Notes under the pieces: model-generated
Databases searched by the model: none
What the model was told of the DNA's origin: nothing
The model's input: only the letters and a program-made list of their open reading frames with translations
Position numbers and translations under genes: made by a program
DNA from: Vallicoccus soli
GTDB lineage: Bacteria > Actinomycetota > Actinomycetes > Motilibacterales > Motilibacteraceae
Assembly: GCF_003594885.1 (NCBI RefSeq)
Contig: NZ_QZEZ01000001.1
Coordinates: forward strand, 496,001 to 560,000
Length of the DNA: 64,000 bases
Direction: 5' to 3'
Shown here: positions 24,905 through 33,386 of the stretch, piece by piece
Layout of the letters: each line of letters begins with the position of its first letter
Position numbering within the stretch: the stretch's first letter is position 1

Positions 24905-25851
24905 GCGGTCAACGTACCGCGCCCGCCCCTGCGCTGGGTGACCTTCTGCGCGACGACCTGCGACGCCGCGGAGCCGAGGTTGCGCGCGAGGGTGCCGCGC
25001 CACTTCACGGCCCAGGGCCCGAGGTACGCGTAGCAGCGCGCCTTCTCCGCCTGGGGCAGGGGGGCGCGGTGCACGCCGCGGGCGTACTCGGCGCCGACGC
25101 GCCAGCGCGGGAGCGTGACCTTGCCCGAGCGGCGGGGGTCGAAGAACGCGTTGCGCGCCCGCGTCGTGGTGAACGCGCGCATGCTGCGGCCCGGGTGGTC
25201 GCGGCGGTGGAACAGCTCCTCGTCGAGCTCGAGGAAGCGCCCGCGCAGCGCCAGCTCGGCCAGCAGCGGGTTGTCGCTGTTGGGGTAGCCGCCGTGCAGG
25301 GCGGTGCCGAGCAGCGCGGAGCGCCGGATGACCCCGTGCGCGGGGAAGCACTCCGCCTCGTGCAGGACGACGTCGCCGAAGCGCTCCGAGGGATTGGCCT
25401 GGGTCGCGCGGTCGGTGCGCGGCCAGACCTTGAACGGCCTGCTGCGCTCGTCGACGTACGTCGTGCGGGTGTGGGCGAGGACGAGGCCCGGGTCGGCGTC
25501 CAGCGCCGCGACGCAGGCGCCGACCATGCCGGGCAGGCGCACGTCGTCCGCGGCGTTCCACATGAAGAACTCGCCGCGGCCCTCGTGGAAGACCGTGTTG
25601 AAGTTCCAGGCGAGGCCGCGGTTCACGTCGCTGCGGAGGTAGCGCACCCGCTCGTCCTGCGCCGCGTAGCGCTCGCAGATGCCCTGCGTGCCGTCCGTGG
25701 AGCCGTTGTCGCTGATGACGACCTCGAGGTCGCGGAAGTCCTGGCGCAGCACCCCCTCGAGGGCCTCGGCCAGGAACTCCTCGCCGTTGTAGACCGGGAC
25801 GCCCACGCTCACGCGCGGGCTGCCTGCTGCTGTCGTGCGCGGCTCCGCCAC
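24901..25851 (-). CDS. glycosyltransferase family 2
   Basis: GT-A inverting glycosyltransferase of 316 residues. It shows SVGVPVYNGEEFLAEALEGV, VISDNGSTDGTQ, and MWNAADDVRLPG, in which the DD is the metal-binding motif. There is no membrane segment, so it is probably peripheral at the inner membrane. GTG 25851 is chosen over an upstream in-frame start because GAGGGGGGG lies directly before it. It is first in a two-gene leftward operon with the capsular-synthesis protein. Sugar donor and linkage are not predictable. Confidence 0.9.
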   Translation of the reverse strand: MAEPRTTAAGSPRVSVGVPVYNGEEFLAEALEGVLRQDFRDLEVVISDNGSTDGTQGICERYAAQDERVRYLRSDVNRGLAWNFNTVFHEGRGEFFMWNAADDVRLPGMVGACVAALDADPGLVLAHTRTTYVDERSRPFKVWPRTDRATQANPSERFGDVVLHEAECFPAHGVIRRSALLGTALHGGYPNSDNPLLAELALRGRFLELDEELFHRRDHPGRSMRAFTTTRARNAFFDPRRSGKVTLPRWRVGAEYARGVHRAPLPQAEKARCYAYLGPWAVKWRGTLARNLGSAASQVVAQKVTQRRGGRGTLTA

Positions 25852-26126
25852 GTCCCCCCCTCGAGGCCGGCCCGGCGCTCGCCGGGACCCGCAGGCAACC
25901 ATGGCGGGACGGGGCCGCCGGGGCCAGCGGTTCGGCCAGATCCGCACCCCTGCAGGGCAATCCGGTCGCGCTGCGCACGCGGCTGCGCACGGTCCGCCGA
26001 GCGTTCCGTCGAAGCCCGGTCGCGGGCACCCCGCTGTGCTTCACTGTCACGGACACGCGCAGCGGCCGCGACGACGCACCGCCCACCCCCCAGCGCGACG
26101 ATCGGACCACCACGCGAGGGACGCCC

Positions 26127-27842
26127 GTGACTGCGTACGACAGCCGCACCGACTCCGACCAGGAGCCGGCGCCCGCCACGACCTTCTCCCTGCGCGAGCT
26201 GTGGCGGCGCCGCGCCGTCGTGGCCGGCGCGCTCGTCGCGACGGTCCTCGTCGCGGTCGCGCTGACCCTGGTGCAGGGCAAGACCTACCGGGCCAGCGCC
26301 GACGTGCGGGTCTCCTCGGGCAACCTGCAGAGCATCTTCGGGCCGCAGCAGAACGGCGACACCGCCACGCTGCTGGCCACGCAGGTGAGCGTGCTCGAGT
26401 CGACGCAGATGCGCGCCGACGTCGAGGAGCGCCTCGGTGACGGCGTCGAGGTGCTCGACGTGCTCGTCGAGGGGGTGCCGGAGAGCCAGGTCGCCACGGT
26501 CACCGTCGACGCCACCACCGCCCAGGGCGCGGCCGACGCCGCCAACGCGTACGTGCTGGCGTACAAGGACCGGCGCGACCTCGCGGCCGGGACCGAGGCG
26601 CAGCGCCGGGCCGACGCCCTGCAGGAGCAGGTGGCCGAGCTGGAGGGCGAGCTCGCGGTCGCGCAGCGCGAGGTGGACGCGGAGTCGACCCGCATCAACC
26701 TGCAGCTCGCCGAGATCACCGTGGCGCGCGACCGGGCGGCGGCGTCCGGCATCGCGCTCGACCCGGCCGAGGTGGCGTCGCCGACCACGGCCACGTTCAC
26801 GGCGCTGCAGGCGCGCTACAACGACGTCGCCGGCCGGCTCGCCGACCTGCGCGCGACGCAGCAGCAGTACGAGGTCGCCGCGCAGCTGCGCGAGGGCGGC
26901 GCCGCGGTGATCTCGACCGCGACCCCGCCGACGAAGGCCGCCTCGCCGAACCTCGGGCAGACCGTCCTGCTCGCCGCGCTGCTCGGCCTGGCGCTCGGCA
27001 TCGCGCTGGCGCTGCTCCTGGCGGCGCGCGACCGGCGGCTGCACGACCGCGACGGCGTCGCCCGCGCGGACCTCGGCGCCCCCGTCGTCGGCACCGTCGC
27101 GGGCTCCCCGGCGCGCGTGGACGCGGTCGACCTCAGCACCGCCTCGGCCGGCCCGGTGAAGGCCGGCGAGGACTACGTCGCCCTCGCCTCGCAGGTCCTC
27201 GTGGCCGCGCGCCGGCGCGACCTCTCCCGCCTGCTCGTGACGAGCGCCGCGGGGGAGGACGGCAAGGCCGGCGTCGCGGCCGGGCTCGCCGTCGGCCTCG
27301 CCTCGCTCGGCCAGCGCGTCGCCCTCGTCGAGGCCGACCTGCGCGCCGGCGGCAAGGGCGTGCGCGAGGACGGCCCCGTCGGGCTCTGCGAGGTCATCAG
27401 CGGCACCGCGACGGTCGCCCAGGCGCTGCTGCCCGTACGGGTGCAGGGGACCGGCTCGCTCGTGGTGCTCCCCGCCGGCCGGGGCGGCGTCGAGCCGACC
27501 CAGGCCCTGACCAGCGAGCCCGCGGCCCGCGCCCTGCAGGACGTCGCCGCCGACGTGGACCTCCTCGTCGTCGTCGGCGCCCCGCTGCTGCCCGTCGCGG
27601 ACTCGATGGTGCTGCTGCCCTACGTCGACAGCGCGCTGCTCACCGTGCAGCTCGGCGACACCACGAGCACCGACGTGCGCGCCGCCCTCGACCGGGTGTC
27701 GGCCATCGACGGCGGGGTCCTCGGCCTCGTGCTGCGCGGGCGCCGCGACGCCGGTCGCCCGGCGGCCGTCCTCAGCCGGGGCGCGGCCCCCGCCCGCGGT
27801 GCGGCGCCCGCCGCGCCCGCGGTGCCCGCCGCCCGGGACTGA
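26127..27842 (+). CDS. Wzz/BY-kinase-like polysaccharide co-polymerase with degenerate P-loop
   Basis: 571 residues. An N-terminal Wzz domain has membrane helices at about 31-51 and 272-295 enclosing a coiled-coil-like extracytoplasmic region. The C-terminal cytoplasmic domain resembles bacterial tyrosine kinases, but the Walker A position reads SAAGEDGKAG (Lys kept, no Ser/Thr), the A' motif is VALVEADLR, and the Walker B region lacks the usual Asp-Thr-Pro-Pro. No C-terminal tyrosine cluster is present. Probably a chain-length regulator with weak or no kinase activity. GTG 26127 has GAGGGA upstream. A strong terminator follows. Confidence 0.88.
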   Translation: MTAYDSRTDSDQEPAPATTFSLRELWRRRAVVAGALVATVLVAVALTLVQGKTYRASADVRVSSGNLQSIFGPQQNGDTATLLATQVSVLESTQMRADVEERLGDGVEVLDVLVEGVPESQVATVTVDATTAQGAADAANAYVLAYKDRRDLAAGTEAQRRADALQEQVAELEGELAVAQREVDAESTRINLQLAEITVARDRAAASGIALDPAEVASPTTATFTALQARYNDVAGRLADLRATQQQYEVAAQLREGGAAVISTATPPTKAASPNLGQTVLLAALLGLALGIALALLLAARDRRLHDRDGVARADLGAPVVGTVAGSPARVDAVDLSTASAGPVKAGEDYVALASQVLVAARRRDLSRLLVTSAAGEDGKAGVAAGLAVGLASLGQRVALVEADLRAGGKGVREDGPVGLCEVISGTATVAQALLPVRVQGTGSLVVLPAGRGGVEPTQALTSEPAARALQDVAADVDLLVVVGAPLLPVADSMVLLPYVDSALLTVQLGDTTSTDVRAALDRVSAIDGGVLGLVLRGRRDAGRPAAVLSRGAAPARGAAPAAPAVPAARD

Positions 27843-27858
27843 CCGGGCGCACCAGCAC

Positions 27859-27897
27859 GACGAGGGCCCGGGGAGCGACGCTCCCCGGGCCCTCGTC
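27859..27897. terminator. 18-bp hairpin terminator
   Basis: Arms 27859-27876 and 27880-27897 pair perfectly around a GAC loop, 16 bp after the Wzz-like stop and before the end of the convergent glycosyltransferase. Confidence 0.75.
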
Positions 27898-27988
27898 CGT
27901 CCTGCCCGCGCCGGCGGTGCCGGTCGCGGTGGTGGTGGTCCTACGCGGTGGCGGTGCCCGGTGCGGGTGCCGGCGGGGTGCGCCGGCG

Positions 27989-29194
27989 CTACGCGCCGCG
28001 CGTGCGCGCGGCGGCGGCGAGGACGTCGAGCAGCTCGGCGCGGTAGCGGTCCAGGGTGAAGCGCGCGCGGGCGCTGCGGCAGCCGCGGCGGGCCAGCTCG
28101 TCGGCGCCCGCGCGGTCCGCGAGCAGGCCGCCGAGCGCCGCCGCGAGGGCCGCGGGGTCCTCCGGCGGTACGACGACGCCGGCGCCGTCCTCGGCGATCT
28201 CCGGCAGGCCGCCCACGCCGCTCACCACGACCGGCCGGCACGCGGCCATGGCCTCCACGGCCACGCTGCCGAAGGGCTCGAGGCGCGAGGGCACCGCGAC
28301 GACGTCCGCGTCGAGCAGGTGCGGCCACACGTCCTCCCGGAAGCCGGGCAGCAGCAGGCGGTCGGCGACCCCGAGCTCGGCCGCGAGGGCGCGCAGGGAG
28401 TCCTCGTACCACTCGTAGCCGCGGAACACGCTGCCCACCAGCTCGAGCTCGACGTCGTGCCCCTCGCCGACGAGCGCCGCGAGGGCGCGCACGGCGACGT
28501 CCTGGCCCTTGCGGGGGCTCAGCCGGCCCACGACGACGACCCGCCGGCGGGCTCCAGGCGCCGCGCGGCGCGGCCCCTCGGGCGCCGGGGGGAAGTCGAA
28601 GCCGTTGAGCACCACGCGGGTGCGGGCGGCGAGCCGGCGGTGCTGGGCGGCGAGGAAGGCCGCGGTGGCCCGGGAGTTCGCCACCACCGTGCCCGCGGCG
28701 AGCAGCGGCGCGGTGAGGGTGCGCGTCACGGCGCGCGGCGAGGCGGACTCCAGCTCGCGCACGTGGCAGACCGCGGGGACGCCCTGCGCCCGCGCCGCGG
28801 CCAGCCAGTGGGGGAGCGTGAGCGTGTTGACGTACACCACGTCCGGGCGCTGCTCGCGCAGCACGGCCCGCAGCCGGCGGTGCTCGGCGGGGGCGCCGAG
28901 CACCAGCCCGGCGAGCCCGCGCGGGGACAGCAGGGCCTTGCGCAGCACCGGGAAGGGCAGCACGCGGTGCTCGACCCCCTGCGCCGCCACGCGCTCGAGG
29001 AGCGGCCCGGGCTCGGGCACCACGAGGAGCACCTCCACGCCGGCCTCGACGAGCCCGCGCAGGCTGCGCAGCAGCATGAGGTCGGCGCCGTAGAGGTCGG
29101 GGAACGGGTGCGCCACGAGCACGCGGCGCAGCCCCTCGACGCGGGCGCGCGGCGCGTCCTGCCCGCCGGGCGGGGTGCCGGGCGCCGCGCTCAC
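27989..29194 (-). CDS. glycosyltransferase family 4
   Basis: GT-B retaining glycosyltransferase of 401 residues. N-terminal acceptor domain: LVAHPFPDLYGADLMLLRSL. C-terminal donor domain: VVVVGRLSPRKGQDVAVRAL, then DVVAVPSRLEPFGSVAVEAM, which holds the conserved EPFGxxxxE motif, and VVSGVGGLPEI. The GTG 29194 start overlaps the upstream glycosyltransferase stop by GTGA, so the two are a coupled pair. It likely adds a hexose during repeat-unit assembly; donor unknown. Confidence 0.92.
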   Translation of the reverse strand: MSAAPGTPPGGQDAPRARVEGLRRVLVAHPFPDLYGADLMLLRSLRGLVEAGVEVLLVVPEPGPLLERVAAQGVEHRVLPFPVLRKALLSPRGLAGLVLGAPAEHRRLRAVLREQRPDVVYVNTLTLPHWLAAARAQGVPAVCHVRELESASPRAVTRTLTAPLLAAGTVVANSRATAAFLAAQHRRLAARTRVVLNGFDFPPAPEGPRRAAPGARRRVVVVGRLSPRKGQDVAVRALAALVGEGHDVELELVGSVFRGYEWYEDSLRALAAELGVADRLLLPGFREDVWPHLLDADVVAVPSRLEPFGSVAVEAMAACRPVVVSGVGGLPEIAEDGAGVVVPPEDPAALAAALGGLLADRAGADELARRGCRSARARFTLDRYRAELLDVLAAAARTRGA

Positions 29195-30426
29195 GCGCCG
29201 CGCCCGGACGCCCCGGCGGGGGCGCCCGGACCCTCGGCCGCGTCCTGGCCGCCGGCAGTGCCCGGCGCGGTGAGCCCGAGGACGCCCGCGAGCTGCTCGA
29301 CGCGCCGGTCCCAGGAGTGCTGCGCGGCGAAGGCGCGGCGGCGGGCCACGAGCGCCTCGTCGCGCGGCGTCGCGAGCGCGCGGGCGACCGCGTCGGCGAA
29401 CGCCTGGCGGCCCGTCGTGAGCTCGGTGAGGTCGGTGCCGAGCCAGCGCACCGAGGGCAGGTCGTTCGCGACGACGGGCAGCCCGGCGGAGAGGTAGTCG
29501 AGGACCTTGAGCGGGAAGCTCGCCCGGTTGAACGGGCTGTCGGTGTAGGGGACGAGCCCGACGTCGACGTGGCGCAGGTAGGACGGCACCTCGTGGTGGC
29601 GCTTGGGCCCCACCCACTGCACGTTGGGCCGGGCGAAGATCCGGTCCAGCGCCGCGTGCGGCGCGGCCTCCGAGCGGGGCCCGACGAGCAGCACCGAGTG
29701 GCCGGCCTCGGCCACGGCCTCGAGCAGGTCGGCGTCGGTGCGCTCGTTGAGCGTGCCGATGAAGCCGGCCACCGGTCGCCGCAGGGTGACCTCGGGGGCG
29801 GGGACCGCGGTGTCGGTGCCCGCGAAGAGGTCGTAGTCGCAGCCGTTGGTCATGAGCACCGGGTCGTGCCCGAGCGCGCGCCACTTCTCCTCGAGGACCG
29901 GCGACACGGCGACGACGCGGTCCGCGCGGCGCGACACCTCGCGCTCGCGGCCCCGGACCCACCGCACGGCGACGTCGTTGAGCTGCGCCCCCGCCACGAA
30001 GTCGTCGGAGGCCAGGTGCACCGACACCCGCTCACCGAGGGTGCCCAGGACCGGGAAGTGCGGTGGCACCTGCACGACGGCGGCCACGTCGCCGCCGAGC
30101 GCGCGCACGGCGCGGCGCACCTGGTGGCGGAAGGACGCCGTCGCGACGGTGCGCATGCCGGGGCGCGTCTTGGCCGGGGGCACGACGACGGTCAGGCGGG
30201 CGAGGCGGTCCTGCAGCAGGCGCAGGCGGGGCTCCTGGTGGCTCTGCGCCATCCAGGGCTTGCGGAGCGTGGATAGCGGTGTCCGCGGCGGGTCGACGTA
30301 GAGCACCGGCGCGTAGCGCGTGAGCCGCTCGGCGATGTGCTGGGCCCCCAGCCGGTTGCCCTCCCAGGTGACGCCCGCGACGAGGACCACCATGCCCCGC
30401 CAGTCGCCGGCCAGACCGTTGCCCAT
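29191..30426 (-). CDS. glycosyltransferase (GT-B fold)
   Basis: 411 residues. It begins MVVLVAGVTWEGNRLGAQHI near residue 12, includes VHLASDDFVAGAQL and RRADRVVAVSPVLEEKW, and has C-terminal donor features VAGFIGTLNERTDADLL, VGLVPYTDSPFNRASFPLK and VLDYLSAGLPVVANDLPSV. The pattern matches UDP-sugar-type glycosyltransferases (GT1/GT4-like) seen in exopolysaccharide clusters. ATG 30426 is used; AGGGGGAG lies about 10 nt upstream. A TACCGT box at 30512-30517 is a likely promoter. Confidence 0.88.
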   Translation of the reverse strand: MGNGLAGDWRGMVVLVAGVTWEGNRLGAQHIAERLTRYAPVLYVDPPRTPLSTLRKPWMAQSHQEPRLRLLQDRLARLTVVVPPAKTRPGMRTVATASFRHQVRRAVRALGGDVAAVVQVPPHFPVLGTLGERVSVHLASDDFVAGAQLNDVAVRWVRGREREVSRRADRVVAVSPVLEEKWRALGHDPVLMTNGCDYDLFAGTDTAVPAPEVTLRRPVAGFIGTLNERTDADLLEAVAEAGHSVLLVGPRSEAAPHAALDRIFARPNVQWVGPKRHHEVPSYLRHVDVGLVPYTDSPFNRASFPLKVLDYLSAGLPVVANDLPSVRWLGTDLTELTTGRQAFADAVARALATPRDEALVARRRAFAAQHSWDRRVEQLAGVLGLTAPGTAGGQDAAEGPGAPAGASGRGA

Positions 30427-30511
30427 CGTGCGGTGCTCCCCCTCGCGTCCGGCGCAGCGGGGCCCACGGCCGGCCGCCGTCGCCACTGCGGCGCCCCCTG
30501 CCGTCCCGACG

Positions 30512-30517
30512 ACGGTA
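30512..30517 (-). promoter_or_regulatory. -10 box of the glycosyltransferase pair
   Basis: Minus-strand TACCGT gives a start near 30505 and a leader of about 80 nt. Confidence 0.35.
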
Positions 30518-30580
30518 GCAGCGGCGCCCCCGGCCGAGGGCTGGTTGCGCGGACTCCCGGCACCGGGGGCCCGGCGCGGG

Positions 30581-30586
30581 TACCGT
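30581..30586 (+). promoter_or_regulatory. -10 box of the beta-helix gene
   Basis: TACCGT, identical to the divergent box 64 bp away; start near 30593. Confidence 0.35.
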
Positions 30587-30719
30587 GGCGGCAGCCCCGC
30601 GGGCGCCCCCGGGGGGCGCGGGCCCCGCCGGGGGTCCGACGCGCGCCCCAGCACGGCACCAGCGCGCACCGGCACGGGACCAGCCCGGGCCCGGCACGCA
30701 CCAGCCAGGACGGACGGAC

Positions 30720-30794
30720 ATGCCAGCCGCTGCCTCGAACCGCCCCGGAGCGGGCCCCGCCCCGCGCCCCGCGACCCCCTGCGGGACGCGCTGA
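30720..30794 (+). CDS. possible 24-residue leader peptide
   Basis: ATG preceded by AGGACGG; a Pro/Ala/Arg-rich peptide ending PCGTR whose TGA overlaps the beta-helix ATG as TGATG. This could couple translation of the next gene. No homology is claimed; it may be chance in a high-GC leader. Confidence 0.3.
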   Translation: MPAAASNRPGAGPAPRPATPCGTR

Positions 30795-32452
30795 TGGGGG
30801 GGTACGACGACTCGGTGCCCGGCCGCCCCGGCCCGGGGTCCCCGGGATCTCCCGGGTCCTCGGGGTCCCCGGGGTCCGCGCGCGCTGCGGGCGGCGCCGG
30901 CGGCGGTGCCCGCGCACCCCGCGGCGGCGGCCCCGGCCCGTCCCGGCGCTCGCTGCTCGTGGCCGCCGGCGGGCTCGGCCTGGCCGGGGTGGGCGGGGCG
31001 GTGCTGTGGCGCTCCCTCGGCGACGACGGCCCCGGTGGTGCCGCGGCCGGGCCGGCGCCCCGCACCCCCGCGCCGTCGCAGACGCCGTCGCCCGTCACCG
31101 GTGCGGACGACGCCTCGCCCGAGCTGCAGGGCCTGCTGGACGCCGGCGACGCCCGCGTGGTGCTCCCCGAGGGCAGCCACGTCCTGCGCTCGGGGCTCGT
31201 GGTGCCGCCGCACGTGCGCGAGATCGAGGTCCCGGAGGGGACCGTGCTCACGATGGCCGGGGACGAGGTGCTCCTGCGCCGCAACGGGCGCATCGAGCAG
31301 CAGCCCCGGCAGGTGGTCACGGCGGTGCAGGGCGCCGACGCGGTCCGCCTCGCCGACGTGTCGGGCATCCGCGCCGGGGCCTGGGTCTACCTGTGCAGCG
31401 ACGACTGGCTCAAGGAGGGCAAGAGCAAGCGCGGCATGCTGCGCCGCGTCGAGGCCGTCGAGGGCGACCTGCTGCGCGTCGACAAGCCGCTCATCAGCAG
31501 CCTGTCGACGGCCCCGCGCGCGCACGTCGTCGCGCTCGCGCCGTCGCTCGCGCTGACCGGCGCCGGCGCCCTGGAGAACGCGGACCCGCAGGGCACGTTC
31601 TCCAACCTCGTGCGCCTGGACTTCGTGGAGTCGCCCGAGGTCGCCGGGGTCGAGCTGCGCTTCTGCGGCAGCGCGGCCCTGCGCACCTTCGGCACGGTCG
31701 GCGGCACCATCGACGCGTACATCCACGACTGCGTCGACGACCAGGGCCGCAACCACTACGGGTACGGCGTCAGCTGCACCTCCACGACACGGGACCTGCG
31801 CGTCCTCGGCCGCATCGAGCGGGTGCGCCACGCCTTCACCACCGACCACGGGTACGACGCCCTCGTCGAGTCGATCGCGCAGACCGGCGAGCCCGAGGAC
31901 ATCTACGTGGCCCCGCGGGTGCGCGAGACGTCCTCGACCGGGATCGACACCCACGAGCCGGGGGACGGCATCACCATCGTCCCCGACATCGAGGGCTGCG
32001 GGACGATGAAGTGGGGCGGCATGAACGTCCGCGCCCGCAACGTGACGATCCAGGGCGGGACCGTCCGCGACTCCAACGAGTGGGGGATCTTCGTGCAGCC
32101 GAGCGCCGGCGGCACGACGGTGATCCGCGACGTCGAGGTGTCGGGGGTCCGCGACGGCCGGGGCGTGCACTGCAAGGCGGGCGCCCGCATCGAGGGCGGC
32201 AGCGTCTCCGGCTTCGGCGACCGCTTCGGCATCCACATCGAGCCCGGGACCACGGTGGACGTCGAGGGCACCCGCATCGACGGCGGCCAGGCCGACGGCT
32301 CCCGTGGGATAGCGCTTGCTGGCACGTCGTGCAGCCTCACCGGGACGGTCGCGAACTGCTCGGTCGGCGTCCTGGAGCTCCCGGACGCGTCCGACAACCG
32401 CGTCCTGCTCGACTACGACAACGTGGCGCGCGAGGTCATCAGCGCCACCTGA
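30794..32452 (+). CDS. secreted right-handed beta-helix protein (Tat-type signal)
   Basis: 552 residues. A long N-region with five Gly-Ser-X triplets precedes SRRSLLVAAGGLGLAGVGGA (about 50-69), a twin-arginine-type signal or anchor. After a Pro/Thr linker comes a pectate-lyase-like beta-helix: LPEGSHVLRSGLVVPPHVRE, repeated turn segments, HYGYGVSC, HAFTTDHGYD and SSTGIDTHEPGDG. It is a paralogue of the gene at 40308-41846. Such proteins often cleave or modify polysaccharide, but no catalytic residues can be assigned. ATG 30794 has only a weak ribosome binding site. Confidence 0.85.
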   Translation: MGGYDDSVPGRPGPGSPGSPGSSGSPGSARAAGGAGGGARAPRGGGPGPSRRSLLVAAGGLGLAGVGGAVLWRSLGDDGPGGAAAGPAPRTPAPSQTPSPVTGADDASPELQGLLDAGDARVVLPEGSHVLRSGLVVPPHVREIEVPEGTVLTMAGDEVLLRRNGRIEQQPRQVVTAVQGADAVRLADVSGIRAGAWVYLCSDDWLKEGKSKRGMLRRVEAVEGDLLRVDKPLISSLSTAPRAHVVALAPSLALTGAGALENADPQGTFSNLVRLDFVESPEVAGVELRFCGSAALRTFGTVGGTIDAYIHDCVDDQGRNHYGYGVSCTSTTRDLRVLGRIERVRHAFTTDHGYDALVESIAQTGEPEDIYVAPRVRETSSTGIDTHEPGDGITIVPDIEGCGTMKWGGMNVRARNVTIQGGTVRDSNEWGIFVQPSAGGTTVIRDVEVSGVRDGRGVHCKAGARIEGGSVSGFGDRFGIHIEPGTTVDVEGTRIDGGQADGSRGIALAGTSCSLTGTVANCSVGVLELPDASDNRVLLDYDNVAREVISAT

Positions 32453-32460
32453 GCCCGATG

Positions 32461-32497
32461 CCGAGGGCCCCCACCCGGGCGGGGTGGGGGCCCTCGG
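32461..32497. terminator. 16-bp hairpin terminator between convergent genes
   Basis: Arms 32461-32476 and 32482-32497 pair perfectly around GGGCG. It follows the beta-helix stop and faces the end of the leftward sulfotransferase. Confidence 0.75.
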
Positions 32498-32513
32498 TGC
32501 ACGGGGGCCGGGG

Positions 32514-33386
32514 TCAGCCCGCCGGGCGCTCCTCGCGGTCGCGGGCCGCGCGCTCCCAGCGCCGCACCGCGTCGGGGGCCAGCGCCCGGAACCGCTCGAG
32601 GTCGGGGGCGAGGCGATCGCGCAGCGCCCGCTCGGTGGCCGGGGAGAGCGCGCCGGTGCCGGCCGGGAGCTCGCGCGAGCCTGCGCGGCGCACGGCCTCG
32701 CGCAGCGGGGCCGGCACCCTGGCGAAGGCGCCGTGCAGCGCGGGGAACGAGGCGGCGACCTTGAGCAGGCCGCGGCGCTGGCGCCGGTCCTCGCTGCGGT
32801 ACCACTGCGTCCCCTCGGGGGCGGCTGCCGGCAGCGGCTCGACGCCGACGAACCGGTGCACCCGGGCGAGGACGGCGTCGCGGTCCTCGCGCAGCTCCTC
32901 GCTCGTGCAGACGAGCAGCTGCTCCGGCGCGAAGCGCTCGAGCCAGCGCTCGGCCTGCAGGGCGTAGCTGCTCGTCTCGAGGTAGTGCGGCTCCTCGAGC
33001 AGCGCCACGTCGGCCGGGCGCCGCTCGACGCCGGCGGCGACCTGGTGGACGTACATCGAGCGCATCCGCGCCACCGGGTCGCGCACCAGGTAGACCAGCC
33101 GCGCCCCCGGCACGACCGCTGCCGCCCGCTCGGGGACGCCGTGCCAGTGCGGGTGCTTGGCGTAGTCCGGCGAGACCTCGCCGGCGACCTGACCCGGTGC
33201 CGCGCCCGCGAACTGCCGCCGGTACCAGTCGACGCCCCGGCCGAAGTGCCGGTCGTCGCGGAAGAAGTTGAGCTCCTTCGTCGTCGGCAGGTGCAGCCCG
33301 GGGTGCGCGGCGAGGTAGTGGTGCAGGCTCGTCGTCCCGGCCTTCATCGCCCCGATGACGAGGAAGCCGGGCAGCGGCCCGCTCAC
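32514..33386 (-). CDS. sulfotransferase
   Basis: PAPS-dependent sulfotransferase of 290 residues. The 5'-phosphosulfate loop is GAMKAGTTSLHHYL (about residues 12-25); KELNFFRDDRHF and the 3'-phosphate-binding VYLVRDPVARMRSMYVHQV follow. The family transfers sulfate to sugar hydroxyls or amines (heparan-sulfotransferase-like fold). The GTG start overlaps the upstream glycosyltransferase stop by GTGA; it is last in a six-gene leftward polysaccharide operon. No membrane segment, so it likely acts on lipid-linked sugar in the cytoplasm. Confidence 0.9.
   Translation of the reverse strand: MSGPLPGFLVIGAMKAGTTSLHHYLAAHPGLHLPTTKELNFFRDDRHFGRGVDWYRRQFAGAAPGQVAGEVSPDYAKHPHWHGVPERAAAVVPGARLVYLVRDPVARMRSMYVHQVAAGVERRPADVALLEEPHYLETSSYALQAERWLERFAPEQLLVCTSEELREDRDAVLARVHRFVGVEPLPAAAPEGTQWYRSEDRRQRRGLLKVAASFPALHGAFARVPAPLREAVRRAGSRELPAGTGALSPATERALRDRLAPDLERFRALAPDAVRRWERAARDREERPAG

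Larger units (their letters stand above)
30427..30793. other. 367-bp divergent promoter region with a small leader ORF
   Basis: Holds minus-strand TACCGT (30512-30517) for the glycosyltransferase pair and plus-strand TACCGT (30581-30586) for the beta-helix gene. The roughly 200-nt beta-helix leader has imperfect repeats of CGGCAC/ACCAGC (about 30652-30707) and a 24-codon ORF at 30720-30794. Nothing else was recognised. Confidence 0.5.
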
